64,000 nucleotides of DNA, taken from positions 1-64,000 of the forward strand of contig UQXW01000005.1 in the NCBI GenBank assembly GCA_900545215.1, written 5' to 3'. Positions 55,001-63,201 of this stretch are shown here, in pieces. This stretch comes from an uncultured Bacteroidota bacterium. GTDB lineage: Bacteria > Bacteroidota > Bacteroidia > Bacteroidales > P3. Under the pieces are notes generated by a model, which did not search any database, was not told the origin of the DNA, and worked only from the letters and a program-made list of their open reading frames with translations. The position numbers and the translations under genes are program-made. Within the stretch, counting starts at the first letter, position 1; each line of letters opens with the position of its first letter.

Positions 55001-56670
55001 AAATCATATTTGAATTGGGTATATCCATTCAGTTGACCAATGTAAAAGCCATAGCAAACAGCAATACTGCGACATTGTCTGCTACCGAGGCAAAAGGCGG
55101 TTCTCTGATAGAAGGTTCGTTGCTTTCTTCATCCGTAACTTTTGCTGATCCTTCAAAAGCATGGTTGAGCGGTATTGCAGATAATGATGCTGTTCAAGCT
55201 ATGGACTGGATACGTGCAGGAGGTGTAACCGGAGCTGATGCACAATCTTTGAGAGCTGATTGGTTGGATTACTATTATACAGGAGAGATAGATCCTAATA
55301 CACACTTTGCAAGAAAGAGAGCATTGGACCCTAAATCGGAATACGAAGCTTGTGCCGGTGGTTGGTGGGCTCCGTACAGATTGACTTCTTCTGCAAATCA
55401 ATATTTCCACCCTGCATTTACTGATGCTCATTTCGTAACTGTTGAAGATATGTCCGGTTATTCTGTTGACAGCCTTCAAGAAGCGAACCCGTTGCAGATA
55501 CCGAGCTTGATACTTAACGATATGAACAATCTGGCTTCTGTCGATATAGTATTTACCAACGATAAGTCCAAGTGGACAAGATGCCCTGTGATAGAAATGG
55601 GAACAGATGTCCTTTTGACCGAAGGCGGAGTCAAAAGATTTGCGTTGAGAGACCATCCATCTGTAGATAAAAACGGAAACCCTGATGGTAGCGGTACCAA
55701 GGGTATGGGTTGGTTCCCAGGATATGCGGTCAACCTTGAAACAGGAGAAAGATTGAACCTTATCTTTGGTGAGAACTCTTCTTTGGGACATCATAACGGA
55801 AGAGACTTGTTATGGAATCCTTCACGTGTTTCGGCTGATGCCGGCGGATATGTCTTCGGCGGTATGCACTATGTTTACGTTTTGGGAACATCGCAAGTAA
55901 GGTATAAAACAGAAACCGTTAACCCTCCACGTTATGATGCAGGTCAGTGGGCTTACAATATTTTGAAAGACCTTGCCGATGTAACAAGGTTGCATGAGAC
56001 AGGTCGCAACGGCGTCGATAATGAAGAAGCCATATTGAAAGCACACCAACTATTCTCTACCGTAATGTGGGTCGGCATGCCGATAGCAACTTGCTTCGAG
56101 TACGGAAACGCAAATGTGGAACTATCCAAGAAATCCCAATCTTTGATACCTACAGATGTTACCGTTTCAATCAGAGTAAGAAAACCATACGCAAAGAATT
56201 GGTCAGATTTCAACGGAGGAGCGGCAAGTTCGACTGCAATGAACAATGACTATCCTATGTATCAATTCACGATAGACGCAGGATTGGCAACAATCATAGG
56301 ACACAAAGAAACGGCAGAAAGTGCTTTGGATAACATCACCGTTGTACCGAACCCTTACTTCGCAGCTTCTTTGTATGAACAAGACCAAATACAAAATCTC
56401 GTAAAGATAACCAATCTTCCGCCTGATTGTTACATCACTATTTACTCTGTGGACGGAACCGTGATAAGAAAGTTGAGAGGACCTTCGGCTTCCTTGGTTT
56501 CGGGAGGAGGAACAGCACTTACTTCTGTCGATTGGGATTTGAAGAATCATAAGGGCTTGCCTATCTCCGGAGGAGTTTACTTGATTCACATCAAAGCAGA
56601 TGGCGTTGGTGAGAAGTTGATTAAGTGGTTCGGCTCACTAAGACCGGTTGACTTAAATTCGTTCCAATAA
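52060..56670 (+). CDS. Large surface protein with T9SS-type C-terminal domain
   Basis: The 1536-residue exported protein (signal peptide LLMCFLLVGGAAQA-E) has no close family name I can give. Its end, from about residue 1430, reads ITVVPNPY, VKITNLPPDC, YSVDGTVIRKLRG, TSVDWDLKNHKG and GGVYLIHIKADGVGEKLIKWFG, finishing with RPVDLNSFQ. This is an Ig-like FlgD/T9SS sorting fold with a distinctive WFG-xx-RPxDLxxF tail. The middle has many Asp/Gly/Asn-rich loops. It follows the receptor gene by 29 bp and precedes a PorV/PorQ-like gene, suggesting a receptor-bound surface partner. Confidence 0.82.
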   Translation: MKHINSKVSLLLMCFLLVGGAAQAEKFKGAVKRTPTKKAELERCRRGQGSAELNINNVRARINTSGNMWYDGSTARYFVPKDGNSTAMYCAALWVGGTDANDQLRVAALRFGQDGDDFWPGPLTVDKNASVDKSVCEKWDKHFTITKAEVEYFVAGIEKDAAGNVISVDASRATEAIKTWPAHGDVSKNQSKFLAPFYDQNGNGVYEWEMGDYPYYDLSGELCPAKIKANLPAGSVYTPTPTFESNTSNPNYGTGGALEAKGGLLVDQVLKGDQTIWWVFNDKGNAHTESKSENPIGLEIRAQAFAFTMSDEINNMTFYSYEIINRSTFVLTNTYFSQWVDPDLGYAQDDYVGCDVERGLGYCYNGKATDGPGTGAYSGNPPAIGIDFFQGPYMDPDGRDNPKVDTAALIHYYGHEALQPYLDAAGGDYVKLTILLTDDAYKFKKAWYPQSKDPIDACAINGVNFGNGIVDDERFGMRRFIYYNNDGTANNGEPDKATDYYNYLRGIWKDGKRMCYGGDGYNAGSVGYQDGIYADFMFPGNSDIWGWGTATNGNEEVGKTSEWTEQTAGNAASDRRFMQSAGPFTLQPGAINYITVGIPFAQAATGGPMASVELLRQVDDKCQALFDNCFNVLEGPDAPQVVVQEMDRQVILYLTNEAGNNVNESFDVEDVTIPRSYTDSEGNSVDYDRHYRFEGYQIFQVKDASVSVADIYDNDKSRLVAQCDIENYDSLQNNQPIGELINWTEVDGRLSSQVMVSGENKGIKHSFLITEDKFSSNNDKRIVNNQKYYYIAIAYAYNNFKSYNNQDATKLDGQKEPYLASRKVGGGGAIEPVVAIPHMVQSEQNGTLVQSSYGMSPEIIRIEGQGNGGMILNFDKSTLAQLMGAKGQYPAGGEFTDVDGEKYNNFVANPMYKTNYGPLNIKIVDPLKVRTGSYLIRIEPSTSGNMNESDWVLTNADPAKPVYGDVMSVRSSRPIGELNEEIIFELGISIQLTNVKAIANSNTATLSATEAKGGSLIEGSLLSSSVTFADPSKAWLSGIADNDAVQAMDWIRAGGVTGADAQSLRADWLDYYYTGEIDPNTHFARKRALDPKSEYEACAGGWWAPYRLTSSANQYFHPAFTDAHFVTVEDMSGYSVDSLQEANPLQIPSLILNDMNNLASVDIVFTNDKSKWTRCPVIEMGTDVLLTEGGVKRFALRDHPSVDKNGNPDGSGTKGMGWFPGYAVNLETGERLNLIFGENSSLGHHNGRDLLWNPSRVSADAGGYVFGGMHYVYVLGTSQVRYKTETVNPPRYDAGQWAYNILKDLADVTRLHETGRNGVDNEEAILKAHQLFSTVMWVGMPIATCFEYGNANVELSKKSQSLIPTDVTVSIRVRKPYAKNWSDFNGGAASSTAMNNDYPMYQFTIDAGLATIIGHKETAESALDNITVVPNPYFAASLYEQDQIQNLVKITNLPPDCYITIYSVDGTVIRKLRGPSASLVSGGGTALTSVDWDLKNHKGLPISGGVYLIHIKADGVGEKLIKWFGSLRPVDLNSFQ

Positions 56671-56717
56671 TCCGACAATCAACAGCGTAAGTAAATAATT
56701 TATAAGAGATAGAGAAT

Positions 56718-57803
56718 ATGAAAAACATACATAGAATATTGACATGCGTTGTGTTTGGCATCTTATTGATGCCGAACATGACGGCAAACGCAGGAAATGA
56801 TGACAGACGAGGAACGTCCGGAGCAGGAGAACTTTTGATAAATCCTTGGGTTAGGAGTTCCGGCTGGGGAGGTGTTAACACTGCTTGCGGCAGTGGCATA
56901 GACGCTTTGTTCAGCAATGTCGCAGGTTTGGCACATACAACCGGTACGGAAGCAACGTTCGGATATACCGCATGGTTGCAAAACTCCGATATAAGCAATA
57001 TTGCAGTCGGATTGGCACAAAGTCTCGGAGATTACGGAGTATTGGGATTGACAGTCAATTCCATGAACTTCGGAACCATAGAGAGAACGAAAGAGGGCAG
57101 TCCCGAACTTGGAAACAATGGAACATACAAGATAAGCATGATGAACATCGCTGTTTCCTATGCCAAGGCTTTCTCCAACACCATCTATGCAGGAGCTACT
57201 TTGAAGGTAGTCAACGAAGGTATCGATAACGTAACGGGAACAGGCTTCGCAATAGACGCCGGTGTCAAGTATGTAACCGGAGAAAATTACGAATTGAAGT
57301 TCGGTATCGCATTGAAGAACTGGGGACCATCGATGAGTTTCTCCGGAGACGGTCTTTCGACCAATGCTTTGTTCCAAGGTTCGAACCACTACCAAACATT
57401 GGAACAACGTTCCTCATCTTTTGAGTTGCCTTCAAGTTTGAACATAGGAATGTCATACGACTTCTTGTTTGCAGAGAACAAACACAGAATAACGCTTGCA
57501 GGAAACTTCTCCTCAATGGCATTCGGCAGGGATTTGTACACACTCGGTGTCGAGTACGGATTTGTGAAGTACCTGATGTTGAGAGCGGCTTATTCTTACG
57601 AAGACGGCTTGACCAAAAGCATTTATGACGAAGACGGTTCGACTAACCTTATGTCGGGCTTCTCATGCGGTGCTTCGGTGATAGCTCCTTTGTCGAAACC
57701 GAAGAACGGAAAGAAAGGTATGGATATATCGATCGATTACAGTTTCAGAGCAACGAAGGTAATGGGTGGCATTCACTCTGTCGGAGTTTCGCTCGCCTTG
57801 TAA
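56718..57803 (+). CDS. PorV/PorQ family outer-membrane protein
   Basis: The 361-residue barrel protein has a signal peptide (LLMPNMTANAG). It has the family's N-terminal pattern GAGELLINPWVRSSGWGGVNTACGSGIDALFSNVAGLAH. PorV carries T9SS cargo from the translocon to the attachment complex, and PorQ belongs to that complex. This homologue sits 47 bp after a gene encoding a T9SS-type protein, so it may serve that cargo. The last strand ends in VGVSLAL. The family's role for this paralogue is inferred. Confidence 0.85.
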   Translation: MKNIHRILTCVVFGILLMPNMTANAGNDDRRGTSGAGELLINPWVRSSGWGGVNTACGSGIDALFSNVAGLAHTTGTEATFGYTAWLQNSDISNIAVGLAQSLGDYGVLGLTVNSMNFGTIERTKEGSPELGNNGTYKISMMNIAVSYAKAFSNTIYAGATLKVVNEGIDNVTGTGFAIDAGVKYVTGENYELKFGIALKNWGPSMSFSGDGLSTNALFQGSNHYQTLEQRSSSFELPSSLNIGMSYDFLFAENKHRITLAGNFSSMAFGRDLYTLGVEYGFVKYLMLRAAYSYEDGLTKSIYDEDGSTNLMSGFSCGASVIAPLSKPKNGKKGMDISIDYSFRATKVMGGIHSVGVSLAL

Positions 57804-57832
57804 GACAAACGATTACACAATACAGAGGAAAC

Positions 57833-57873
57833 AAATCGAAGGCTGTATGACAAGCAGCCTTCGATTTATTTTT
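57833..57873 (+). terminator. Terminator after the PorV/PorQ-like gene
   Basis: A 13-bp perfect stem (AAATCGAAGGCTG with CAGCCTTCGATTT) and nine-base loop are followed by ATTTTT. Confidence 0.85.
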
Positions 57874-57896
57874 AATCGAGAAAAAACGAAGAGAAA

Positions 57897-58373
57897 ATGG
57901 CAGAAATCAAGTATTATTCAAAGGAGGGTCTTCAAAAACTCAAAGACGAGTTGCAACACATGATAACCGTCGAGAGACCCGCAATATCGGCAGCCATAGC
58001 CGAGGCAAGAGACAAAGGAGATTTGTCCGAGAATGCCGAATATGACGCAGCAAAAGAGGCACAAGGGCTTATGGAAGCCAAGATTGCCAAGTTACAAGCA
58101 TTGATAGCAAATGCACGATTGTTGGACGAGTCGAAAATAGATACTTCCAAGGTGCTTTTGTTGTCCAAGGTGGAGTTCATAAACCTTGCCTTGAAGAAGA
58201 GCATGACCTATGAAATCGTTCCGGAAAGCGAAGCCAACATAAAGGTCGGTAAACTCTCCATCACATCGCCCATAGCAAAGGGATTGCTTGGTAAGAAGGT
58301 CGGAGATATAGCCGAAATAGAGGTGCCTGCCGGTACGATGAAATTACAAATCACCAAAATAACGAGGGATTGA
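57897..58373 (+). CDS. greA: Transcription elongation factor GreA
   Basis: GreA rescues backtracked RNA polymerase by stimulating transcript cleavage. The 158-residue protein has the N-terminal coiled coil with the acidic tip (ARDKGDLSENAEYDAAKE) and the C-terminal FKBP-like domain (TSPIAKGLLGKKVGDIAEIEVPAG). Length is normal. It starts 24 bp after a terminator stem and is followed after 3 bp by the HIT gene. Confidence 0.96.
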   Translation: MAEIKYYSKEGLQKLKDELQHMITVERPAISAAIAEARDKGDLSENAEYDAAKEAQGLMEAKIAKLQALIANARLLDESKIDTSKVLLLSKVEFINLALKKSMTYEIVPESEANIKVGKLSITSPIAKGLLGKKVGDIAEIEVPAGTMKLQITKITRD

Positions 58374-58376
58374 GCC

Positions 58377-58775
58377 ATGGCATCCATATTCACCAAGATA
58401 ATAAACGGAGAACTTCCCTCATATAAAATAGCCGAGGACGACAAATGCTATGCCTTTTTGGATATTTCGCCTTTGGCGGAGGGACATACACTTGTTGTAC
58501 CGAAACAAGAGGTGGATTATATCTTCGACATCGATGATGAATTATACACCCATCTCCATCTTTTTGCGAAGAAGGTGGCAAAAGCGATAAAACAAGCCGT
58601 TCCTTGCGAGAAAGTGGGTATGGCAGTGATAGGACTCGATGTCCGACACGCACATATACATCTTGTCCCTTTGAAAGCAGTGGGAGATTTGAACTTTGCG
58701 AAGGAAAAACTCTCTCTTCCTGCCGAGCAGATGAAAGCAATAGCCGAAAAGATAGCCGCCAAGGTGGAATTATAA
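58377..58775 (+). CDS. HIT family nucleotide-binding protein
   Basis: The 132-residue protein is a histidine-triad hydrolase. The triad reads HAHIHLVPL near the C-terminus, and FTKIINGELPSYKIAEDD is the usual start. Such proteins hydrolyse nucleotide phosphoramidates or dinucleotide polyphosphates. It lies directly after greA, probably in one operon, and is followed by a strong terminator. Confidence 0.94.
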   Translation: MASIFTKIINGELPSYKIAEDDKCYAFLDISPLAEGHTLVVPKQEVDYIFDIDDELYTHLHLFAKKVAKAIKQAVPCEKVGMAVIGLDVRHAHIHLVPLKAVGDLNFAKEKLSLPAEQMKAIAEKIAAKVEL

Positions 58776-58794
58776 GCACGGGGCAAAAATACTT

Positions 58795-58839
58795 TTTCCT
58801 TGACCTTAGACAAAAAACGAAAAGGTCAAGGAAATTTTT
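58795..58839 (+). terminator. Terminator after the HIT gene
   Basis: TTTCCTTGACCTT and AAGGTCAAGGAAA pair over 13 bp, followed by five T. Confidence 0.88.
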
Positions 58840-58941
58840 GACATCAAGTCTGTGCTGTTATATGGCGGATAAAATGGGAAATAATGCAGGTAAAACCTTA
58901 TCGAAAAACGAGAGCAAACACTGATGTATGGCAAACTTGAT

Positions 58942-59844
58942 TTACCATTGTTCGCGAGCTTTTGCTCTTTCTGCCATCAGCTTGCGACACTTGTCCTTAT
59001 CTTCATCGACAAGACGTAATAAATCTTCTCGCTCACCCTCATCAAGCATATCCCAAGCAGCTTCGGAATAGTCTTTTTGGTAGAATGTAGTATCGATAAG
59101 CGATTTAAATGAACGATAGCGGGAACGATGGAAATTATCTATGACAAAATACATCTCAGTGGGAAAGTATTCCATGATTTGGGAGCGTAATTCCCGATGT
59201 ATTCCCCAAATTGTTTCTGCCATGCCGCCGACAATGCTACCGAGAATGTCGGTATTTGCACCAAGACTGACGGCAAGTCGTACCGCATCTACAAAGTTCT
59301 TACTCATGCTGATGATTTTCAATGCAATTCTTACGATGTCCTGCATTGCTCCATTGCATTGTTCTATTGCAGAAGCTTTACTGATTTTGATGTCGTAACC
59401 GGAGAACTTCACACATTTATTGATGATTTCATCTATATGAAGAGCTGCATTCTGATACCCTGTTCGATTGAACTTCATTGCTGTATAAATGGCTAACAGA
59501 ATAGTTTGAGCAGCCCTCACCTCATTTTTATCGAATTTATCCGATAAAATTGCTTCTGCGGTGTCAAGTACTTGGTTTTTGTGTTCAAACCAATGTGCCA
59601 CAGGAATTAGCCCTATTAAAATTGCCTTGTTCGACGGATTATGCTGTGATGGATAACGGTTGAACCAATCTTGAATGCTTTCATCAAAATCACGTCCGTG
59701 TAGCAGAGCATCGGCAATAGCGATTGTATATACAGTCCCTTCCGAGAAACAATTCTTTTCGGTCAATAATTCAAAGTTGTAATCTCTTGTCGGTTCAAAC
59801 CGACAACGACTGCTTATAATGTCTGCAGTTATAGCTCCAAACAT
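58942..59844 (-). CDS. ADP-ribosylglycohydrolase family protein with altered metal-site motifs
   Basis: The 300-residue helical protein matches the ADP-ribosylglycohydrolase (DraG/ARH) pattern: FGAITADIISSRCRF at the start, the region where the catalytic T-D-D normally lies, and a C-terminal AVSLGANTDILGSIVGGMAETIWG segment. The N-terminal metal motif reads SEGT (34-37) instead of TDDT, and the C-terminal motif reads GANTDI (195-200) instead of GGDxDT. Loss of most Mg ligands suggests a non-hydrolytic or altered activity. It is 71 bp downstream of the DUF262-HNH gene and has its own promoter box. Confidence 0.8.
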   Translation of the reverse strand: MFGAITADIISSRCRFEPTRDYNFELLTEKNCFSEGTVYTIAIADALLHGRDFDESIQDWFNRYPSQHNPSNKAILIGLIPVAHWFEHKNQVLDTAEAILSDKFDKNEVRAAQTILLAIYTAMKFNRTGYQNAALHIDEIINKCVKFSGYDIKISKASAIEQCNGAMQDIVRIALKIISMSKNFVDAVRLAVSLGANTDILGSIVGGMAETIWGIHRELRSQIMEYFPTEMYFVIDNFHRSRYRSFKSLIDTTFYQKDYSEAAWDMLDEGEREDLLRLVDEDKDKCRKLMAERAKAREQW

Positions 59845-59876
59845 AATCCTCTAAGATTATAATTATTATTTATTTG

Positions 59877-59884
59877 CAAATGTA
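59877..59884 (-). promoter_or_regulatory. Promoter -7 box of the ADP-ribosylglycohydrolase-like gene
   Basis: TACATTTG on the minus strand, 32 bp before the ATG. A small inverted repeat (ATAATC/GATTAT, 59843-59860) lies at the start codon. Confidence 0.55.
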
Positions 59885-59915
59885 CAACAACTTCTTCAAA
59901 ACACACCTTTCCCCT

Positions 59916-61082
59916 TTACTTATTGCCTTTCATGCGATTGTGCGTTTTGCAGAGTAGTTGACAGTTGAAAATGTCAGTTTTGCCACCCTTACTCCATGCT
60001 GTTACGTGGTCGGCGTCCATTTCTGTAAGTTTGTATATTCTGTTACGGTTATTGTTCTCCATTTGCGAACACATAGGACAGTTGCTTGTACCATCGACTT
60101 TTGCTTGTTGTGTCTGTCGCTCGTACAGAGTCTTGATGTCGCTTTTCTCAAACAGACGTATTTCGAGAAGCACGGGGTCTTGCTCCCCTCCGAGAATGTA
60201 TTCAAATATACCTTTCTTTCTCGTTACACATTCATCGGCATAGAGTTCCGATACTCTTTTCCGAATAGCGGCTTGATCGTATGAAACCGCATGATACTTC
60301 TCATATAGTTCGCCCCATTCCAACCCTTTCATCTCGGAACGTGGTGAACCGAAGATGTTTTTTACCCATTCTATCACACTGTCGAAATAAAGTTGCATTT
60401 CTCTTATATTGTCCTCTTGACGATGTTCGCTCATATACCTGCTGACAGAGTCTTCTCCTTTTGCCACCCATTTAAGTGCCGTATGCAATATGTCTTGTCG
60501 TTTGGGGTCGCCGTTAATGTAGCACTGCCATTTCTGCATATTGGAATTAAGGCTGTTGCTGAACACTTCCTTGGCAGCCGTTACAAATCGTCCGGAGTAT
60601 ATGGCATTAAGCAGTTCCTGAGGTTTGAGAGGCACGCCGGCAATGTTGATTGTCTCGAACCATTGTTTGATTTCCGGCTCTTCACCCTCACAGACATAAA
60701 TGAGAAGGGAATAGTTCATGATTTTCTCTTGCAAGACTTTGTCGAGACCGTCAAAATAAGTCTCCATTCCGTTTATCTTCACTGCCAACTTGTTTGTAAT
60801 ATAGCGACCGATGGAGGTGATGCGTTGCTGTCCGTCGAGGACTTCATAGCAGTCATCGTCGACTTGTGTGAAGTAGATAAGTCCCAAAGGATAGCCTTTG
60901 AGAATACTCTCTATCACTGCCACATCTTTATTGCCATCTGCATAAATGTAGTTACGTTGATACTCCGGTTGTATGGTCAGTCTGCCTGACCAACCGAACA
61001 AGCCTTTCCCCTCCAATTCATTGTACATAAACCCTTCGCAAATGTCTCTGACTGTCAAATCTGTTCTTAATGTTGTATTCAT
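59916..61082 (-). CDS. DUF262 and HNH endonuclease domain protein
   Basis: The 388-residue protein has an N-terminal DUF262/GmrSD-N-like domain with the DGQQR motif (83-87), a ParB-like NTP-handling site, preceded by PEYQRNYIY. A C-terminal HNH nuclease module begins at CPMC (335-338), continues with DADHV (His359) and NCQLLC (373-378), and ends CKTHN. DUF262-nuclease fusions act in type IV restriction and other phage defence. It is 2 bp after the EcoRI-family methyltransferase gene, so the pair looks like a modification-plus-nuclease system. Confidence 0.88.
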   Translation of the reverse strand: MNTTLRTDLTVRDICEGFMYNELEGKGLFGWSGRLTIQPEYQRNYIYADGNKDVAVIESILKGYPLGLIYFTQVDDDCYEVLDGQQRITSIGRYITNKLAVKINGMETYFDGLDKVLQEKIMNYSLLIYVCEGEEPEIKQWFETINIAGVPLKPQELLNAIYSGRFVTAAKEVFSNSLNSNMQKWQCYINGDPKRQDILHTALKWVAKGEDSVSRYMSEHRQEDNIREMQLYFDSVIEWVKNIFGSPRSEMKGLEWGELYEKYHAVSYDQAAIRKRVSELYADECVTRKKGIFEYILGGEQDPVLLEIRLFEKSDIKTLYERQTQQAKVDGTSNCPMCSQMENNNRNRIYKLTEMDADHVTAWSKGGKTDIFNCQLLCKTHNRMKGNK

Positions 61083-61084
61083 GC

Positions 61085-62134
61085 TTATTGTCTTTTACGA
61101 ATTAGAATACGAGCGTAAATCTCTTTGTTATTGATAAACATTCTCTTATTCGGGTATCTGTTTCCTTCGACATACCTGTCAAGCCCGATTATTTCAAATT
61201 GTTCGGGACAATATTTGTCGAGAAATGAAATCGGAACTCCCATTACGCCTGAATAATCTCCCGGTATGGCATCTGTGAATGGTACTTCGATTGCATCATA
61301 ATTGTCATAGTGAGCATAGCCCTTGCCGTTAACCTCCTTATGCTTTGAGTACATGATATTATCTTCCATGCTCATAAGGGCAAGAGCTTGATGTCTGCGA
61401 CCGTGGTCAAGATTGGTAAACCATACCACTCCTGATACTCTAATCATTCCCTCAATGTGATTACCTGCTGTTGCCACATCTTCATAATTGCTTATAAAAT
61501 GAGTAGCACCACCTGTGAATCCCTTTCCCAGCCACATTTTGTTCTCCTTTATCAATGGGAAAATCTCCTTATATGTAATTGCATTTTGGTTTCCTATGAT
61601 CAGAAACTTCTTGTCGGCTTCCGTTATCCACTTCACAAATTCCCGAAAAAGAGAAAACGGCGGGTTGGTGATGATTATATCCGCTTCATCTCTGAGTCTT
61701 TTGACCTCATCGCTTCGGAAATCGCCATTACATTCGAGATACGACCATTCAAGATCGTCTATATCTGTCCTCCCGTTGGCATCGGTGTCGTGGTCAAGAA
61801 TAAAAATTTTACCGTTCGTCTTACTCTTATCCGCATCATAGTAAGGACTTTCGGTCTCAAAGAGAGTCGGGCTCCAAGACTTGATTTTCTTTGCCTCCGG
61901 AGCATAAGAGGTCGAAATGAGTTTACGTATGCCGAATTGTTCAAAGTTCTGTGCAAAAAACTTCGTAAAATTGCTCCATTCAGGATCGTCGCAAGGCAGG
62001 AGAATGGTCTTATTTCTAAATACATCTGCATTATATTCAAGGTAGGCATTGACCTCCTTCTGAATATCTGCGTATTGAGTGTAAAACTCATCATTCTTTC
62101 CTGCCTTGGCTTTGCTTAAATTTGCATTTGCCAT
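61085..62134 (-). CDS. Adenine-specific DNA methyltransferase, EcoRI family
   Basis: The 349-residue protein has the adenine-methyltransferase catalytic motif NPPF (157-160, in DIIITNPPFSLF). The EcoRI-methylase style of start is KAGKNDEFYTQYADIQKEV, with the AdoMet region LPCDDPEWSNFTKFF, and the tail is GVPISFLDKYCPEQFEIIG. No EcoRI-type endonuclease is adjacent; the HNH protein encoded 2 bp downstream is the likely partner. The recognition sequence cannot be read. The start codon lies inside an inverted repeat. Confidence 0.9.
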   Translation of the reverse strand: MANANLSKAKAGKNDEFYTQYADIQKEVNAYLEYNADVFRNKTILLPCDDPEWSNFTKFFAQNFEQFGIRKLISTSYAPEAKKIKSWSPTLFETESPYYDADKSKTNGKIFILDHDTDANGRTDIDDLEWSYLECNGDFRSDEVKRLRDEADIIITNPPFSLFREFVKWITEADKKFLIIGNQNAITYKEIFPLIKENKMWLGKGFTGGATHFISNYEDVATAGNHIEGMIRVSGVVWFTNLDHGRRHQALALMSMEDNIMYSKHKEVNGKGYAHYDNYDAIEVPFTDAIPGDYSGVMGVPISFLDKYCPEQFEIIGLDRYVEGNRYPNKRMFINNKEIYARILIRKRQ

Positions 62135-62175
62135 AGTTGTTTGTCATTGTGCATCAGACCATCAAATCAACTATG
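62132..62175 (-). promoter_or_regulatory. Inverted repeat enclosing the methyltransferase start codon
   Basis: CATAGTTG (62132-62139) and CAACTATG (62168-62175) are exact complements separated by 28 bp. On the minus-strand mRNA the second arm ends with the ATG of the methyltransferase, so a hairpin would bury the start codon. A DNA-operator role is also possible. Confidence 0.5.
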
Positions 62176-63201
62176 TGCAGGATAAGGAATACAAAAAAGG
62201 TGCAGACACCATTCCTTTCGCGTTCACGGGAAGCCTGAGAAGAAACCCGCCACTCACACAGGAAAATGCCCACACCGTATTGGCGTGAACATTAACTTTA
62301 TGCGTAAGTGCGCAAGCGTAGCTCCTCAGATGAAGGACTTCCCGCAAACTGCATTCCGATTACTTCTTCTGCAAAAAAAGAAATCAGTTTCTCAGGCTTT
62401 TTCTTTTTGAACGCGAAATAATAGTCAATGCTTTGTTTTCAATAAAAGTCGTTCTGCACATTATAGAAGTGTGCGAACACAGGAGCAAAGATATGAATTT
62501 CTCGCAGTTCCGAATATATAATTCGGGAAAAATTTGAAAGAGGTAAAGATGGGTAAAGAAATGTAGAGAAAGCATAGGGTGTGAGAGTAAAATGCAAAGA
62601 GACTATCCGTTCAATCGATGTTCGCAAAATACTTCTATACTTCTATCCTTTTTGCATTCTTTATCATTTCGACTTCTCCGCAAGCATTGCCGGTTAACTA
62701 TTTTCAATGTCTTTAACTTCATAGCTTGCGAAAAATCCGTCAAAGAGAGATGTCTCGAAATTTTTGCGAGTATTTGAGTGTTAAACAAATGGTTGTGTTT
62801 CAGACTTTTGTAGATACATCGAAGACCGACTGAAAAAAGACGGCGTTTTTGTAGTCGGAAAACGGCGTCTTTTTCAGAAAAAACGAAGAGTTGGAGCTGC
62901 TAAAACGAAGTCTTTCGAACCAAAAGACTTCGTTTTATTCGGAAAAGATGCCGTTTTTTCCGAAGATGTCTTTTTCTCGCTTTCCGAAGAGTGCTATTTT
63001 TGCCGAAAAATAGCTCAAAATACGAAAAAATTCTGCCGAACTGCTCATTTTGTATTCTTGTCTCTTTATTGAAGAAAGAAGAAATATAGGATTTCTATTT
63101 TTTGTTAATTTGATAGCGAAAAAAAGTGTCTTTGCTCACCGCTCGAAATTCAGGCTTTGTGTTTGCAATTAGCTTCATCGGAAGTGCTTTTCGCATTGAA
63201 A
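62176..63201 (+). other. Long non-coding stretch before guaB
   Basis: No gene is supported over about 1 kb. The part at 62190-62300 is richer in G and C than the rest and contains a GTTCACG/CGTGAAC pair (62222-62228, 62284-62290), which could close a 55-base structured loop; it is not recognised. A diverged 21-22-bp periodic repeat lies at 62836-62956. Elsewhere the sequence is A/T-rich with no clear signals. Confidence 0.5.
62836..62956 (+). repeat. Diverged 21-22-bp periodic repeat, relative of the dispersed element
   Basis: Units start near 62838 (AGACGGCGTTTTT), 62860 (AAACGGCGTCTTT), 62881 (AAACGAAG), 62903 (AAACGAAGTCTTT), 62925 (AGACTTCGTTTT) and 62946 (AGATGCCGTTTTT). Steps are 21 or 22 bp. 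The core differs (AAGTCTT forms) but the phasing and palindromic style match the main family. Confidence 0.65.

Noticed and set aside
58862..58923. Tiny open frame (about 20 codons) after the HIT gene terminator
   Set aside because: Too short, no ribosome-binding site and no supporting feature.
62106..62288. Small plus-strand open frame next to the methyltransferase
   Set aside because: It overlaps the methyltransferase start on the opposite strand and shows no motif or start signal; kept only as part of an unexplained patch.
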